Shown: positions 54,074-61,743 of the stretch, piece after piece
Layout: each line of letters opens with the position of its first letter
Position numbering within the stretch: the first letter of the stretch is position 1
Assembly (NCBI GenBank): GCA_050015675.1
Contig: JBEKAY010000001.1
Location: 263,890-327,889 of the forward strand
Origin: Fen-1298 sp050015675
GTDB lineage: Bacteria > Bacteroidota > Ignavibacteria > UBA10030
Reading direction: 5' to 3'
Length of the DNA: 64,000 nt
Notes under the pieces: generated by a model
The model's database searches: none
Told to the model about the DNA's origin: nothing
The model's input: only the letters and a program-made list of their open reading frames with translations
Position numbers and translations under genes: made by a program

Positions 54074-54397
54074 AGTTTGTTGAGAGAGTACCGGAAGATT
54101 TTTGGAGACCCCAAAAGTTTGTTTAAGGAGTGCCGGAAGATTTTCAATGACTTCAAGAGTTTGCCGGGAGAGTACCGGAAGATTATCAAGGACACCTAGA
54201 GTTTGTTTAGGCAGTACCAGAAGATTATCAAGGACTCCCGGAGTTTGCTTAAGGAGTACCAGAAGATTATCAGAGACATCCAGAGTTTGTTTAGGGAGTG
54301 CCGGAAGATTTTCAAAGACTCACAGAGTTTGTTTGGGGAGTACCGGAAGATTTTTAGAGACTCCCGGAGTTTGTTTAAAGAGTACCAGAAGATGAAA
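54074..54397 (+). repeat. 42-bp minisatellite, seven full units and one partial
   Basis: Units begin AGTTTG and repeat every 42 bases without a single insertion or deletion from 54074 to 54368. In one plus frame each unit encodes a 14-residue pattern 'SLFKEYRKIFKDSR', broken by one TAG at the end of unit 3; a 70-codon frame (54203-54415) covers units 4-8. No start with ribosome site is evident upstream. It could be a decayed repeat protein or a selfish minisatellite. Confidence 0.8.
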
Positions 54398-54435
54398 ATG
54401 ATGAAAATACTTTAAAAAGAGGAAAAGCATTGACA

Positions 54436-54534
54436 ATGATTTTAAACAGAGCTACATTATTACCAAGTAGTGGCGGTTACGTGGAGGTACCAAAGAACTA
54501 CAACTTTTCTCCAACTTTAAAGAAGAACCTATAA
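54436..54534 (+). CDS. 33-codon ORF resembling a LamG-type strand
   Basis: Encodes 'LPSSGGYVEVPKNYNFSP', reminiscent of the first strand of laminin-G/concanavalin-like domains ('GYVEVP'). Too short to be a domain. Probably a fragment or chance ORF. Confidence 0.2.
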   Translation: MILNRATLLPSSGGYVEVPKNYNFSPTLKKNL

Positions 54535-54580
54535 TGATAGAAGAGAGGTCTGCCTATCATGCATTTAACGAGCGATATAT

Positions 54581-54604
54581 AGACAATGTCTATCTAATTA
54601 CTAG
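54581..54604 (+). other. candidate attI site of the plus-strand array
   Basis: Contains GTCTATCTAATTACTAG immediately before GTTATGTTGC, the start of the first cassette. 21 of 24 bases match the sequence at the head of the minus-strand array (13833-13810). There are no attC arms on its left. Confidence 0.65.
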
Positions 54605-54648
54605 TTATGTTGCAATTGGCATTCATTATTTCACAAAAGGAGAAACAG

Positions 54649-57339
54649 ATGAAAAATATTTTACCATTTCTCATTGTTGTATCTTTCCTATTTATTGCTA
54701 CAAAACCATTGCATGCCCAATGGATACAAACTAATTCACCGTACGGCCAGTCTATTAATTGCTTCGCCATCTCCAGTACGAATCTCTTTGCTGGGACTGG
54801 TAGTGGTGTATTTCTTTCCACCAATAATGGCACAAGCTGGGTCAATGTCGGATTGACGTATGTCTATGCACTTGCCGTCAGCGGTACGAATCTTTTTGCC
54901 GGGACACAAACAGGCGGCGTCTTTCTTTCCACCAATAATGGCACAAGCTGGACTGCAGTCAATACTGGCTTGACGGGCGCTAAAGTTAATGCTCTTGCCG
55001 TCTCCGACACGAATCTCTTTGCCGGGACTAATGACGGTGTATTTCTTTCCACTGACAACGGCACAAACTGGACAGCGGTGAGTACCGGTTTGACGAACAC
55101 TGATGTTTTGTCTCTTGCCGTCAGTGGCACGAATCTCTTTGCCGGGACTGATGGCGGCGTCTTTCTTTCTACCAACAACGGCACAAGCTGGACTGCAGTC
55201 AATACCGGTTTGACGAACACTGCTGTCTGGTCTCTTGCCATCAGCGGCACGAATCTCTTTGCTGGGACCAATGGCAGTGGCGTCTTTCTTTCCACCAACA
55301 ACGGCACAAGCTGGACTGCAGTCAATACCGGCTTGACGAACACTCAAGTCAGTGCTTTTGCCATCTCTGGCACGAATCTTTTTGCAGGGACTCTTGACGG
55401 CATCTTTCTTTCCACTAACAATGGCACAAGTTGGACGGCAGTCAATAACGGCTTGACTGCTACTTATGTTACAGCTCTTGCCATCTCTGGCACGAATCTT
55501 TTTGCCGGGACTCTCGGAGGTGTCTTTCTTTCCACTAACAACGGCACAAGCTGGACAAAGGTCAACAACGGCTTGACGAGCGGTGTAGGAGTTCTTGCCG
55601 TCAGTGGCACGAATCTCTTTGTCGGGACTGGTGACGGCGTTTCTCTTTCTACCAACAACGGCACAAGCTGGACAGAGGTTAACACCGGCTTGACGAAAGC
55701 GGTTGTCCTAACTCTTGCCGTAAGCGGCGCAAATCTTTTAGCTGGTACTTGGTACAGCGGCGTCTTTCTTTCCACCAACAACGGCACAAGCTGGACTGCA
55801 ATCAATAACGGCTTGACGAATCATTCTATCTGGTCACTTGGTGTCTCCGGCACGAATCTGTTTGCAGGAACTGGTGGCAGCGGCGTCTTTCTTTCCACTA
55901 ACAACGGTGCAAGCTGGACTGCGGTAAGTACAGGTTTGCCAGTTAATTATGTTATAGCTCTTGCTTTCTCCGGCACGAATCTTTTTGCCGGGACTCAAGG
56001 GGATGGTGTTTTTCGTTCCACCGACAACGGCATAAGCTGGACTGCGGTTGATTCTGGCTTGACGGGCGCTTATGTCCGAGCTTTTGCCGTCTCCGGACCG
56101 AATCTCTTTGCCGCAGCTGGTCAGAGCATCTCCCTATCAACTAACAACGGCACAAGCTGGACTGAGGTTGGTTCCCGCGTGGGCGGTGCTCAAGTCAATG
56201 CTTTTGCCGTCTCCGGCACGAATCTCTTTGCTGGGACTATGGGCTATGGCAGTGGTAACTACGGCGGTGTCTTTCTTTCCACAAACAATGGCACAAGCTG
56301 GGTCAATACCGACTTGATGAACCAGGATGTCAATGTCCTTGCTGTCTCCGGCACAAATCTCTTTGCCGGGACTTCCAGCGGCCTCTGGAGACGACCGCTG
56401 ACAGAGATGATAACCCCACAGTTATCTTTAAGCCGCTCAATCATTGACCAAGGAAATGTTCGGTTGGGACTACCAAAGCGGGATACTCTCACAGTTAGGA
56501 ATATCGGTACGGACACATTGAAAATAAGCACCATCACTACGACCAGCCCAGTTTGGAGTGTTTCACAAACTATATTGACAATTCCTCCAAATCAATCTTT
56601 CATCGATACTGCCATCTTTATACCAAATTCAATTGGAGTAATATCCGGAAAATTAATTATCACAAGCAACAGTCCGACAAGTCCAGATACAATCAAAGTA
56701 TCTGGATTTGGTTTTGGTACTCCAGCGATGCAATTTAATACAAAAGCAATTTCTTTTGGCAACATCAAAGTTGGAACATTCAAAGATACAACCGTAACCA
56801 TTACGAATACCGGCAACGATACATTGAAGATAAGCAACATGACTTCATCACGTTCTACATTTACCACAAGACCAACTGTAAACAATATTCCTCCCGGACA
56901 ATCATTAGCAGATACATTGCGATTTGCGCCGACAGTTGTTGGAGCTGATTCAGCTTTGTTTGTCATCCAAAGCAACTCAGGAAGTTCACCTGATACAATT
57001 AAAGTAGCAGGTGTCGCTATCCCCACGACAAGTGTTGAAAATATAGGTGGGATACCAACGGAATATGCTCTTTCTCAAAACTATCCCAATCCATTCAATC
57101 CTTCAACAACATTGAATTATGCGTTGCCGGAGCGAAGCATCGTGCGGCTTGTTATCTATAATATCTTGGGTCAGATGGTGAAGGAATTAATTAATACCGA
57201 GCAACAAGCAGGATATCAATCGGTAGTCTGGAATGCAAATGTATCATCGGGAATGTATTTCTATCGCATCGAAGCAACTTCGGTAGAAGATCCTATTAAA
57301 AGGTTCGTTGAGACTAAAAAGATGCTGCTACTTAGATAA
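54649..57339 (+). CDS. secreted beta-propeller-like repeat protein with T9SS domain (cassette A)
   Basis: ATG at 54649 follows AAAGGAG and starts a signal peptide ending 'KPLHAQ'. The 896-aa product has 13 full and one partial copy of a roughly 42-residue repeat, 'SGTNLFAGT..GVFLSTNNGTSW', an Asp-box/BNR-type blade (about residues 25-585). Next come two choice-of-anchor-D/ASPM-like immunoglobulin domains (about 590-800, 'ISFGNIKVGTFKDTTVTI') and a type IX sorting domain ('LSQNYPNPFNPSTTLNY'). Likely a surface adhesin or binding protein. The cassette starts GTTATGTTGCAATTG (54604) and ends CAATTGCAACATAAC (57342-57356). Confidence 0.85.
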   Translation: MKNILPFLIVVSFLFIATKPLHAQWIQTNSPYGQSINCFAISSTNLFAGTGSGVFLSTNNGTSWVNVGLTYVYALAVSGTNLFAGTQTGGVFLSTNNGTSWTAVNTGLTGAKVNALAVSDTNLFAGTNDGVFLSTDNGTNWTAVSTGLTNTDVLSLAVSGTNLFAGTDGGVFLSTNNGTSWTAVNTGLTNTAVWSLAISGTNLFAGTNGSGVFLSTNNGTSWTAVNTGLTNTQVSAFAISGTNLFAGTLDGIFLSTNNGTSWTAVNNGLTATYVTALAISGTNLFAGTLGGVFLSTNNGTSWTKVNNGLTSGVGVLAVSGTNLFVGTGDGVSLSTNNGTSWTEVNTGLTKAVVLTLAVSGANLLAGTWYSGVFLSTNNGTSWTAINNGLTNHSIWSLGVSGTNLFAGTGGSGVFLSTNNGASWTAVSTGLPVNYVIALAFSGTNLFAGTQGDGVFRSTDNGISWTAVDSGLTGAYVRAFAVSGPNLFAAAGQSISLSTNNGTSWTEVGSRVGGAQVNAFAVSGTNLFAGTMGYGSGNYGGVFLSTNNGTSWVNTDLMNQDVNVLAVSGTNLFAGTSSGLWRRPLTEMITPQLSLSRSIIDQGNVRLGLPKRDTLTVRNIGTDTLKISTITTTSPVWSVSQTILTIPPNQSFIDTAIFIPNSIGVISGKLIITSNSPTSPDTIKVSGFGFGTPAMQFNTKAISFGNIKVGTFKDTTVTITNTGNDTLKISNMTSSRSTFTTRPTVNNIPPGQSLADTLRFAPTVVGADSALFVIQSNSGSSPDTIKVAGVAIPTTSVENIGGIPTEYALSQNYPNPFNPSTTLNYALPERSIVRLVIYNILGQMVKELINTEQQAGYQSVVWNANVSSGMYFYRIEATSVEDPIKRFVETKKMLLLR

Positions 57340-57349
57340 AGCAATTGCA

Positions 57350-57507
57350 ACATAACCAGGCGCTCAAGCTGACCAAATGAGCTTACTACGAATTAACATT
57401 GCGCTTAGAGTATTTGTGCTTAATAATTTAATTGACAGCATGAACTCATTTCGTTTGTTGCATTACGAAAATTATCAACGTGGCAGCTTAGCGCCGATCC
57501 GTTAGGC
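57350..57507 (+). other. attC site 1 (after cassette A)
   Basis: Left arm TAACCAGGCGCTCAAGCTGA, right arm GGCAGCTTAGCGCCGATCC then GTTAGGC. GGCGCTcAAGCTG against CAGCTTAGCGCC leaves one unpaired C, the extrahelical base typical of attC. The central loop is A/T-rich with CATTGCGCTTAGAG and CTCATTTCGTTTG. Confidence 0.8.
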
Positions 57508-57739
57508 GGCACAAACTAATATAGTACGAAAAGTTTATTCATTTTTATGGTAGTTAAATGTCATGCGCGGCGCATCTATTAGTATGTTTCGATAGAAAGA
57601 GTATATCCAAGATCTCGTAAGTATAGCTTATGAATAAAATGAAAATAAAGCATAACGGACATAAAGAGATACGAGCACCAACAATTTCGTGGAACAGTAA
57701 TAGTAGAAACTAGAACAAACACTAATAAATGGAGCGACA

Positions 57740-58420
57740 ATGAAAAGTGAAAAAAGTAAAAATACAAAAAATAATAAAATTATAAATTTGAAATTACTCT
57801 TCAACTTAATTTTTCTAATTTTATTAGCCAGCCTCTTTCTTATAGGTTGTGGTTCAAAGAAATTAGACCGTGGGAAAGCAGAAGAACTTTTACTAGCAAA
57901 CTTCAATCAGGGTTTCAAAGATGATTGCAGGTTAAATTATATGTTACGGAACAAGCCTGAATTTGAAGCTATAAAAGCAAACGACTTTTTTGAAAAATCA
58001 ATAGAAATTACAGGTATACAAAAAGTATCTGATGTTGAAGCTGTTGTCGAATGCATAGTGGTCACCAAAGGAAAGATCAATGAACTTCAAAAATGGAAGA
58101 GATCTATGACATCACTAAAAAATCGACTTATTCAATTAAGGCCATCTGAAAGAAGGGTAAGCGGATTTCCGTCAAATTTCTATTGGATTTTTAAGGACCC
58201 TGCAGATGGACAAGAATATATTCATGATATTACTGAAGGATTAAACTTTGGAGATGTATGGGGTTCAAGACCAGCAAATATAACGAAATCAGATCAATTC
58301 AAATTTTATGCCCAATTAGAGGGAATTGTAGACACTTATATCAGTAATGAAACGGTTAAATCAGGAATTATCAAGACTCATATGCGACTATACGATGACG
58401 GATGGAGAATCGGCGAATGA
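57740..58420 (+). CDS. hypothetical lipoprotein (cassette B)
   Basis: A 226-aa protein with a basic N-terminus, a hydrophobic segment and a lipobox 'LFLIGCGSKK' near residue 37. The mature part has no recognised motif; 'YWIFKDPADGQEYIHDI' and a C-terminal 'HMRLYDDGWRIGE' resemble small immunity- or stress-type lipoproteins only loosely. Codon use is A/T-rich. The cassette begins GTTAGGCGGCAC (57501) and ends GTGCCGCCTAAC (58755-58766), a perfect complement. The 330-base stretch after the stop holds no gene. Confidence 0.7.
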   Translation: MKSEKSKNTKNNKIINLKLLFNLIFLILLASLFLIGCGSKKLDRGKAEELLLANFNQGFKDDCRLNYMLRNKPEFEAIKANDFFEKSIEITGIQKVSDVEAVVECIVVTKGKINELQKWKRSMTSLKNRLIQLRPSERRVSGFPSNFYWIFKDPADGQEYIHDITEGLNFGDVWGSRPANITKSDQFKFYAQLEGIVDTYISNETVKSGIIKTHMRLYDDGWRIGE

Positions 58421-58759
58421 GAAACGATGCGTATTGTAATTATTTGAGTTAATATAATTAATGTTTGTTTAATCGAGCAATAATTATAATAATTGACTGC
58501 CAGAACAAGTACCGCAATGAATGATAGTATGGAAGTATAGTGCAGTGCGCCGCGCTCAGTCATTTAACAAACGTAAAATTGTCACTCACATATTTGGTAA
58601 GAAGATGAAAATCCGATCGTTGGCTTGGTGAAAAAAGTGTTCGTTCCATGCCGCCGCTCACCAGAAATTAATATTATGATGTTCGCGCCGTCGCGGCAAT
58701 TTTACGCTGTACGTGTAATAGATTTAATTTGTTATTACCATAGTTTGGTTTTGCGTGCC

Positions 58760-58916
58760 GCCTAACCAGGCGCTCAAGCTGACCGTATGAGCTGAGTGCA
58801 AATTAACATTGCGCTTAGAGGTTTTGTGTTGGAAGAAAATATTCGTCTTGAAACTCGTTTCGTTTTGTGTAAAATTAAAATTGGTCACGCGGCAGCTTAG
58901 CGCCGGTCCGTTAACC
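58760..58916 (+). other. attC site 2 (after cassette B)
   Basis: GCCTAACCAGGCGCTCAAGC opens the site and CAGCTTAGCGCCGGTCCGTT closes it at GTTAACC (58910). Same arms and extra C as site 1; central sequence is about 80% alike by eye. Confidence 0.8.
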
Positions 58917-58929
58917 TTCAAGGTGTCAT

Positions 58930-59781
58930 ATGGATTCAATACTTACAGATCGACATAAAAGTTGTCTTAGGGAGTTAGTGAAACTTGTACGTGAGAGTAC
59001 AATCTCAGATGAATTTCACGTTGATTATCACACGGGACCTCCTGTTATCAGAACTAAACAAGTCGGAAAGGATATTAGAATTGATGGCTTATCGCGACTT
59101 GGATTAGAGGCACTCACTCGAGCCGGATTGATCTTTTCCATACCTTATATAACGCGGAGAGCTTCCGGATTTAGTGGAAGTACTACCGAATATGAATCTG
59201 AAAGTGCACGTTCATGCTACATCACCCCAGAAGGATTCCGAGCCGTCGATAATGATTTTGCTCCTATTGAAGATCTTGTACAACGACGTCCACCCATTGA
59301 GATTACCAGCAGTCTAACGTACTTCAGAAAGGATTTTCCAGATTCTTCACGTCTTGCATTTGTGATGATGCAGTTTGTGCAATCAAATGCTCACACCGCA
59401 ATCTTGGGTGGAATTAGAAAGGCATCGGATCCCTTTCATTTTATTGCTTTGCGGGCTGATGATAAGCAGTATCATGATAATCTTCTCTTCAATATCTTAA
59501 CATATATTTATGGTTGTCGGTTTGGTATTGCAGTGTTCGAAAGAATAGAGTCTGAAACAATCAATCCTAATGTATCTCTTGAAGTAGGTTACCTTCTAGG
59601 TCTAGACAAACCAGTGTGTTTTCTCAAAGATCATACTCTTAAGACCCTTCAAACAGATCTTATTGGACAATTGTACAAACAGTTCGACACCCAGAATTGT
59701 GAATCAACTATCCCGGCTGTATTATGGAAATGGATGGAGGATAAGGGAATTATATCCCCTCGCGTCAACCTTGAAGGCTAA
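58930..59781 (+). CDS. TIR/deoxyribosyltransferase-like fold protein (cassette C)
   Basis: A 283-aa protein. The N-terminal 115 residues look like a small helical/winged region ('LSRLGLEALTRAGLIFSI'). The C-terminal domain has 'LAFVMMQFVQSNAHTAILGG', 'FIALRADDKQYHDNLLFNIL' and 'ETINPNVSLEVGYLLGLDKP'. Alternating strands, the RADD and the 'NPNVSLEVGY' glutamate are arranged as in nucleoside 2-deoxyribosyltransferase and TIR-like nucleotide-processing domains, which are common in phage-defence proteins. Exact family not known to me. Its stop codon TAA lies inside the attC core GGCTAAC. Cassette ends GTTAACCTTCAAGG and CCTTGAAGGCTAAC differ at one base. Confidence 0.75.
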   Translation: MDSILTDRHKSCLRELVKLVRESTISDEFHVDYHTGPPVIRTKQVGKDIRIDGLSRLGLEALTRAGLIFSIPYITRRASGFSGSTTEYESESARSCYITPEGFRAVDNDFAPIEDLVQRRPPIEITSSLTYFRKDFPDSSRLAFVMMQFVQSNAHTAILGGIRKASDPFHFIALRADDKQYHDNLLFNILTYIYGCRFGIAVFERIESETINPNVSLEVGYLLGLDKPVCFLKDHTLKTLQTDLIGQLYKQFDTQNCESTIPAVLWKWMEDKGIISPRVNLEG

Positions 59782-60030
59782 CCAGCGGCTCAAGATCGGC
59801 TTGTCCGGAGCCGGAGACCTGAGATTGTTATCGCACGAAGTGCGATATAAAATTAAAAGATAGATATTTCATCGCGCAAAGCACGATACTAATTATAAAT
59901 GAGCGTGGGAACGTTAAGCATGGCGTGTAGAGGTTCAGAAGTTTAATAAATAACTTTTCAGCATGAACTTGGTTCGTTTTCAGCAACTTGCGGGTTATCG
60001 TTGCCGCAGCTTAGTTGCCATCCGTTATAC
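59776..60030 (+). other. attC site 3 (after cassette C), with insertion
   Basis: GGCTAACCAGCGGCTCAAG opens the site and CGCAGCTTAGTTGCCATCCG closes it at GTTATAC (60024). About 100 bases (about 59795-59898) not found in the other three sites lie between the left arm and the shared ATGAGCGTGGGA; they carry two REP-like hairpins. Confidence 0.7.
59829..59886. repeat. two REP-like hairpins inside attC site 3
   Basis: ATCGCAC-GAA-GTGCGAT (59829-59845) and ATCGCGC-AAA-GCACGAT (59870-59886). A related hairpin lies at 15285-15301. Confidence 0.55.
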
Positions 60031-60082
60031 CGCTTGCTCTTTAGAAAAGGCTCTGTCATTCTTCATTAGAGAAAATAAATAA

Positions 60083-60847
60083 ATGGACACAAAACATACA
60101 CCGGAAGAAGTTGAACTTCATCAAAAGGAAGAATTACTTCAACAAAAGCAGGAAATACTCACCGAACGAGAATTGGCTTTATCTACGTTGCAGGCAGATT
60201 TACATTCTTTTGAAATAGAGTATTATCTCAAGGTTGGTAATAAATATGTACAGATAGATCGGCTTCAAGCAACACTCGATAATATCATCGCCTCAAAAGC
60301 ACCTAAAGATATCAATGCAAAAAAACGAGCTGCTGAAAGTAATAAAAAAGCCCAACAGAGTGAGAATGATGCCGAACAATACAAGCAACTGAGTGAGACC
60401 AGACAAAATAAGTTTGAAGCAACTCCAGAGTTAAAATCTCTATATCGCGAACTTGCAAAACTTTTGCATCCTGATTTGACATTAGACCCGAAGGAAAAAG
60501 AAAGACGGCACAAGCTGATGCAGCAGATAAATGAAGCTTATCAAGCGGGCGATTTAAAAAAGCTCAATGAAATTTGGGATGCCGAAAAGAACAATCCGGA
60601 AAACATTAAAGGCGACGATATTGGCTCTGCCCTTGTTAGGGCAATTAGAAAGATAGCACAAGTTGAAAAGCGAATAGCCGCATTAGAATACGATCTTGAA
60701 CAATTGCGTAAGACCGATCTCTTCGTCCTTTTTGAAGTCGTTGAAAAAGAGACCGCGAAGGGAATTGATCGGTTAAAAATAATGGCGACAGAACTTGAAA
60801 CACGTATTACCTTTTTGCAAAACCAAATAGAACAAGCAAACAAATAG
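60083..60847 (+). CDS. J-domain-like coiled-coil protein (cassette D, gene 1)
   Basis: A 254-aa protein, almost all helical. Residues 118-165 contain 'LYRELAKLLHPDL' with the HPD tripeptide (129-131) that stimulates Hsp70, followed by 'LMQQINEAYQAGDLKKLNEI', as in the second half of J-domains; the usual N-terminal helix of the domain is replaced by a long coiled coil. Long coiled coils flank it (about 10-50 and 195-254). Similar proteins are annotated as DnaJ-like or molecular chaperones. Ends 9 bases before the next gene in the same cassette. Confidence 0.65.
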   Translation: MDTKHTPEEVELHQKEELLQQKQEILTERELALSTLQADLHSFEIEYYLKVGNKYVQIDRLQATLDNIIASKAPKDINAKKRAAESNKKAQQSENDAEQYKQLSETRQNKFEATPELKSLYRELAKLLHPDLTLDPKEKERRHKLMQQINEAYQAGDLKKLNEIWDAEKNNPENIKGDDIGSALVRAIRKIAQVEKRIAALEYDLEQLRKTDLFVLFEVVEKETAKGIDRLKIMATELETRITFLQNQIEQANK

Positions 60848-60856
60848 CATATCAAC

Positions 60857-61339
60857 ATGACTGAAGATTTATCAAATAATGGAATTATCAAAGTTGGAAC
60901 CAACACCATTGTACGTTATTCTAATGCTTTGATACGTAGAGCTATTGACGAAGTATCATCTGAATTACAAATTTATAGTAATGCCATCCTTATTGTTGAA
61001 GACGAAAGTATCCTTGTTGATATCATCAATAGTTTTCTCGAGAAAGAAGGATTTAAAAATATTGATAGAGCAGAGAATGGGCTAGAGGCAATTAATAAAC
61101 TCCGATCAGGAAAATATGAACTCATATTACTTAATATAGGTATGCCTATATTAAGTGGGTTTGAAGTTTTAGAATTTATTAAAAAATCTTCAATTTCAAC
61201 AAAAGTGATTGTAACATCGGGATATCAAAGTGAAGAAGGTTTTTCCTATGCAATGGAGCTAGGAGCTATTGCTTATTTAAAAAAACCATTTTCTTCCGAG
61301 CAATTGATATCGACTATAACTAGCATTATGAGAAAATAA
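60857..61339 (+). CDS. receiver-domain protein lacking the phosphoacceptor Asp (cassette D, gene 2)
   Basis: A 160-aa protein: 40 residues of unknown fold, then a receiver domain (about 43-160). The acidic pair E48-D49 is kept ('LIVEDES'), as are T120-S121 ('VTSGY') and K142 ('YLKKPF'). The phosphoacceptor position in 'LILLNIGMP' is Asn93 (codon AAT) instead of Asp. It probably cannot be phosphorylated in the usual way and may bind a partner constitutively. Second gene of a two-gene cassette. Confidence 0.85.
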   Translation: MTEDLSNNGIIKVGTNTIVRYSNALIRRAIDEVSSELQIYSNAILIVEDESILVDIINSFLEKEGFKNIDRAENGLEAINKLRSGKYELILLNIGMPILSGFEVLEFIKKSSISTKVIVTSGYQSEEGFSYAMELGAIAYLKKPFSSEQLISTITSIMRK

Positions 61340-61387
61340 TGACAGATAAGTTCTACACCAATGTATTGGAATGGTACGGAATTTCTG

Positions 61388-61535
61388 GCGCGATTCACGG
61401 CGGCTCGTGGAGACTCTTCGTCGACCTTAGTTGGGTGTGTTACCCGATGGTTTCCCTCCGGACAACCGTTTGTACTACCTCGGGTTTCGTGTTCTCCAAC
61501 GGACAACAGATATTTTGAATGATGATAAAAAATAA
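61388..61535 (+). pseudogene. frameshifted tail of a formylglycine-enzyme/C-type-lectin-fold protein
   Basis: Three frames in succession give 'GGSW', 'DSSSTLVGCVTR' and 'DGFPPDNRLYYLGFRVLQRT', which joined match the C-terminal end of SUMF1/FGE-like C-type-lectin-fold proteins (GGSW...DNR...GFR). Two frameshifts and no N-terminal part make it a relic. It lies inside cassette D after the receiver gene. Confidence 0.55.
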
Positions 61536-61544
61536 ATGCAAGCG

Positions 61545-61703
61545 GTATAACCAGCGGCTCAAGCTGACAGAATGAGCGTGGGAGCAATTTACATTGCGAG
61601 TAAAGTTTTGGATGTTTAATAATTTAGTTATCAGCATGAACTCACATTGTCGAGTGCATGTTGAAAATTATCAGCGCCGCAGCTTAGCGCCGGTCCGTTA
61701 TGT
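61545..61703 (+). other. attC site 4 (after cassette D)
   Basis: GTATAACCAGCGGCTCAAGC opens and GCAGCTTAGCGCCGGTCCG closes at GTTATGT (61697). Flank GCAAGCGGTATAAC is the exact complement of cassette D's start GTTATACCGCTTGC (60024-60037). Confidence 0.8.
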
Positions 61704-61743
61704 TGCAATTGCTTGTCACAATTTACAAGAAGGAGTTAAGCAT

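Noticed and set aside
54102..54395. 97-codon plus-strand frame through the minisatellite
   Set aside because: An alternative frame of the 42-bp repeat rich in Arg/Ser/Cys; the other frame gives a more protein-like helical repeat, though it too is broken.
54074..54397. CRISPR array
   Set aside because: The 42-bp units abut each other with no spacers, and no cas genes are present; it is a minisatellite.
54403..54604. A hidden integrase or recombinase upstream of the plus array
   Set aside because: No open frame in either strand from 52061 to 54604 shows tyrosine-recombinase motifs; the only recombination gene is the Y1-type RAYT.
54736..55805. Long minus-strand open frames (203, 159 and 113 codons) opposite the cassette A gene
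   Set aside because: They are antisense shadows of the repeated blades: low-complexity, repeating with the same period, with no ribosome sites, while the plus strand has signal peptide, blades and T9SS tail.
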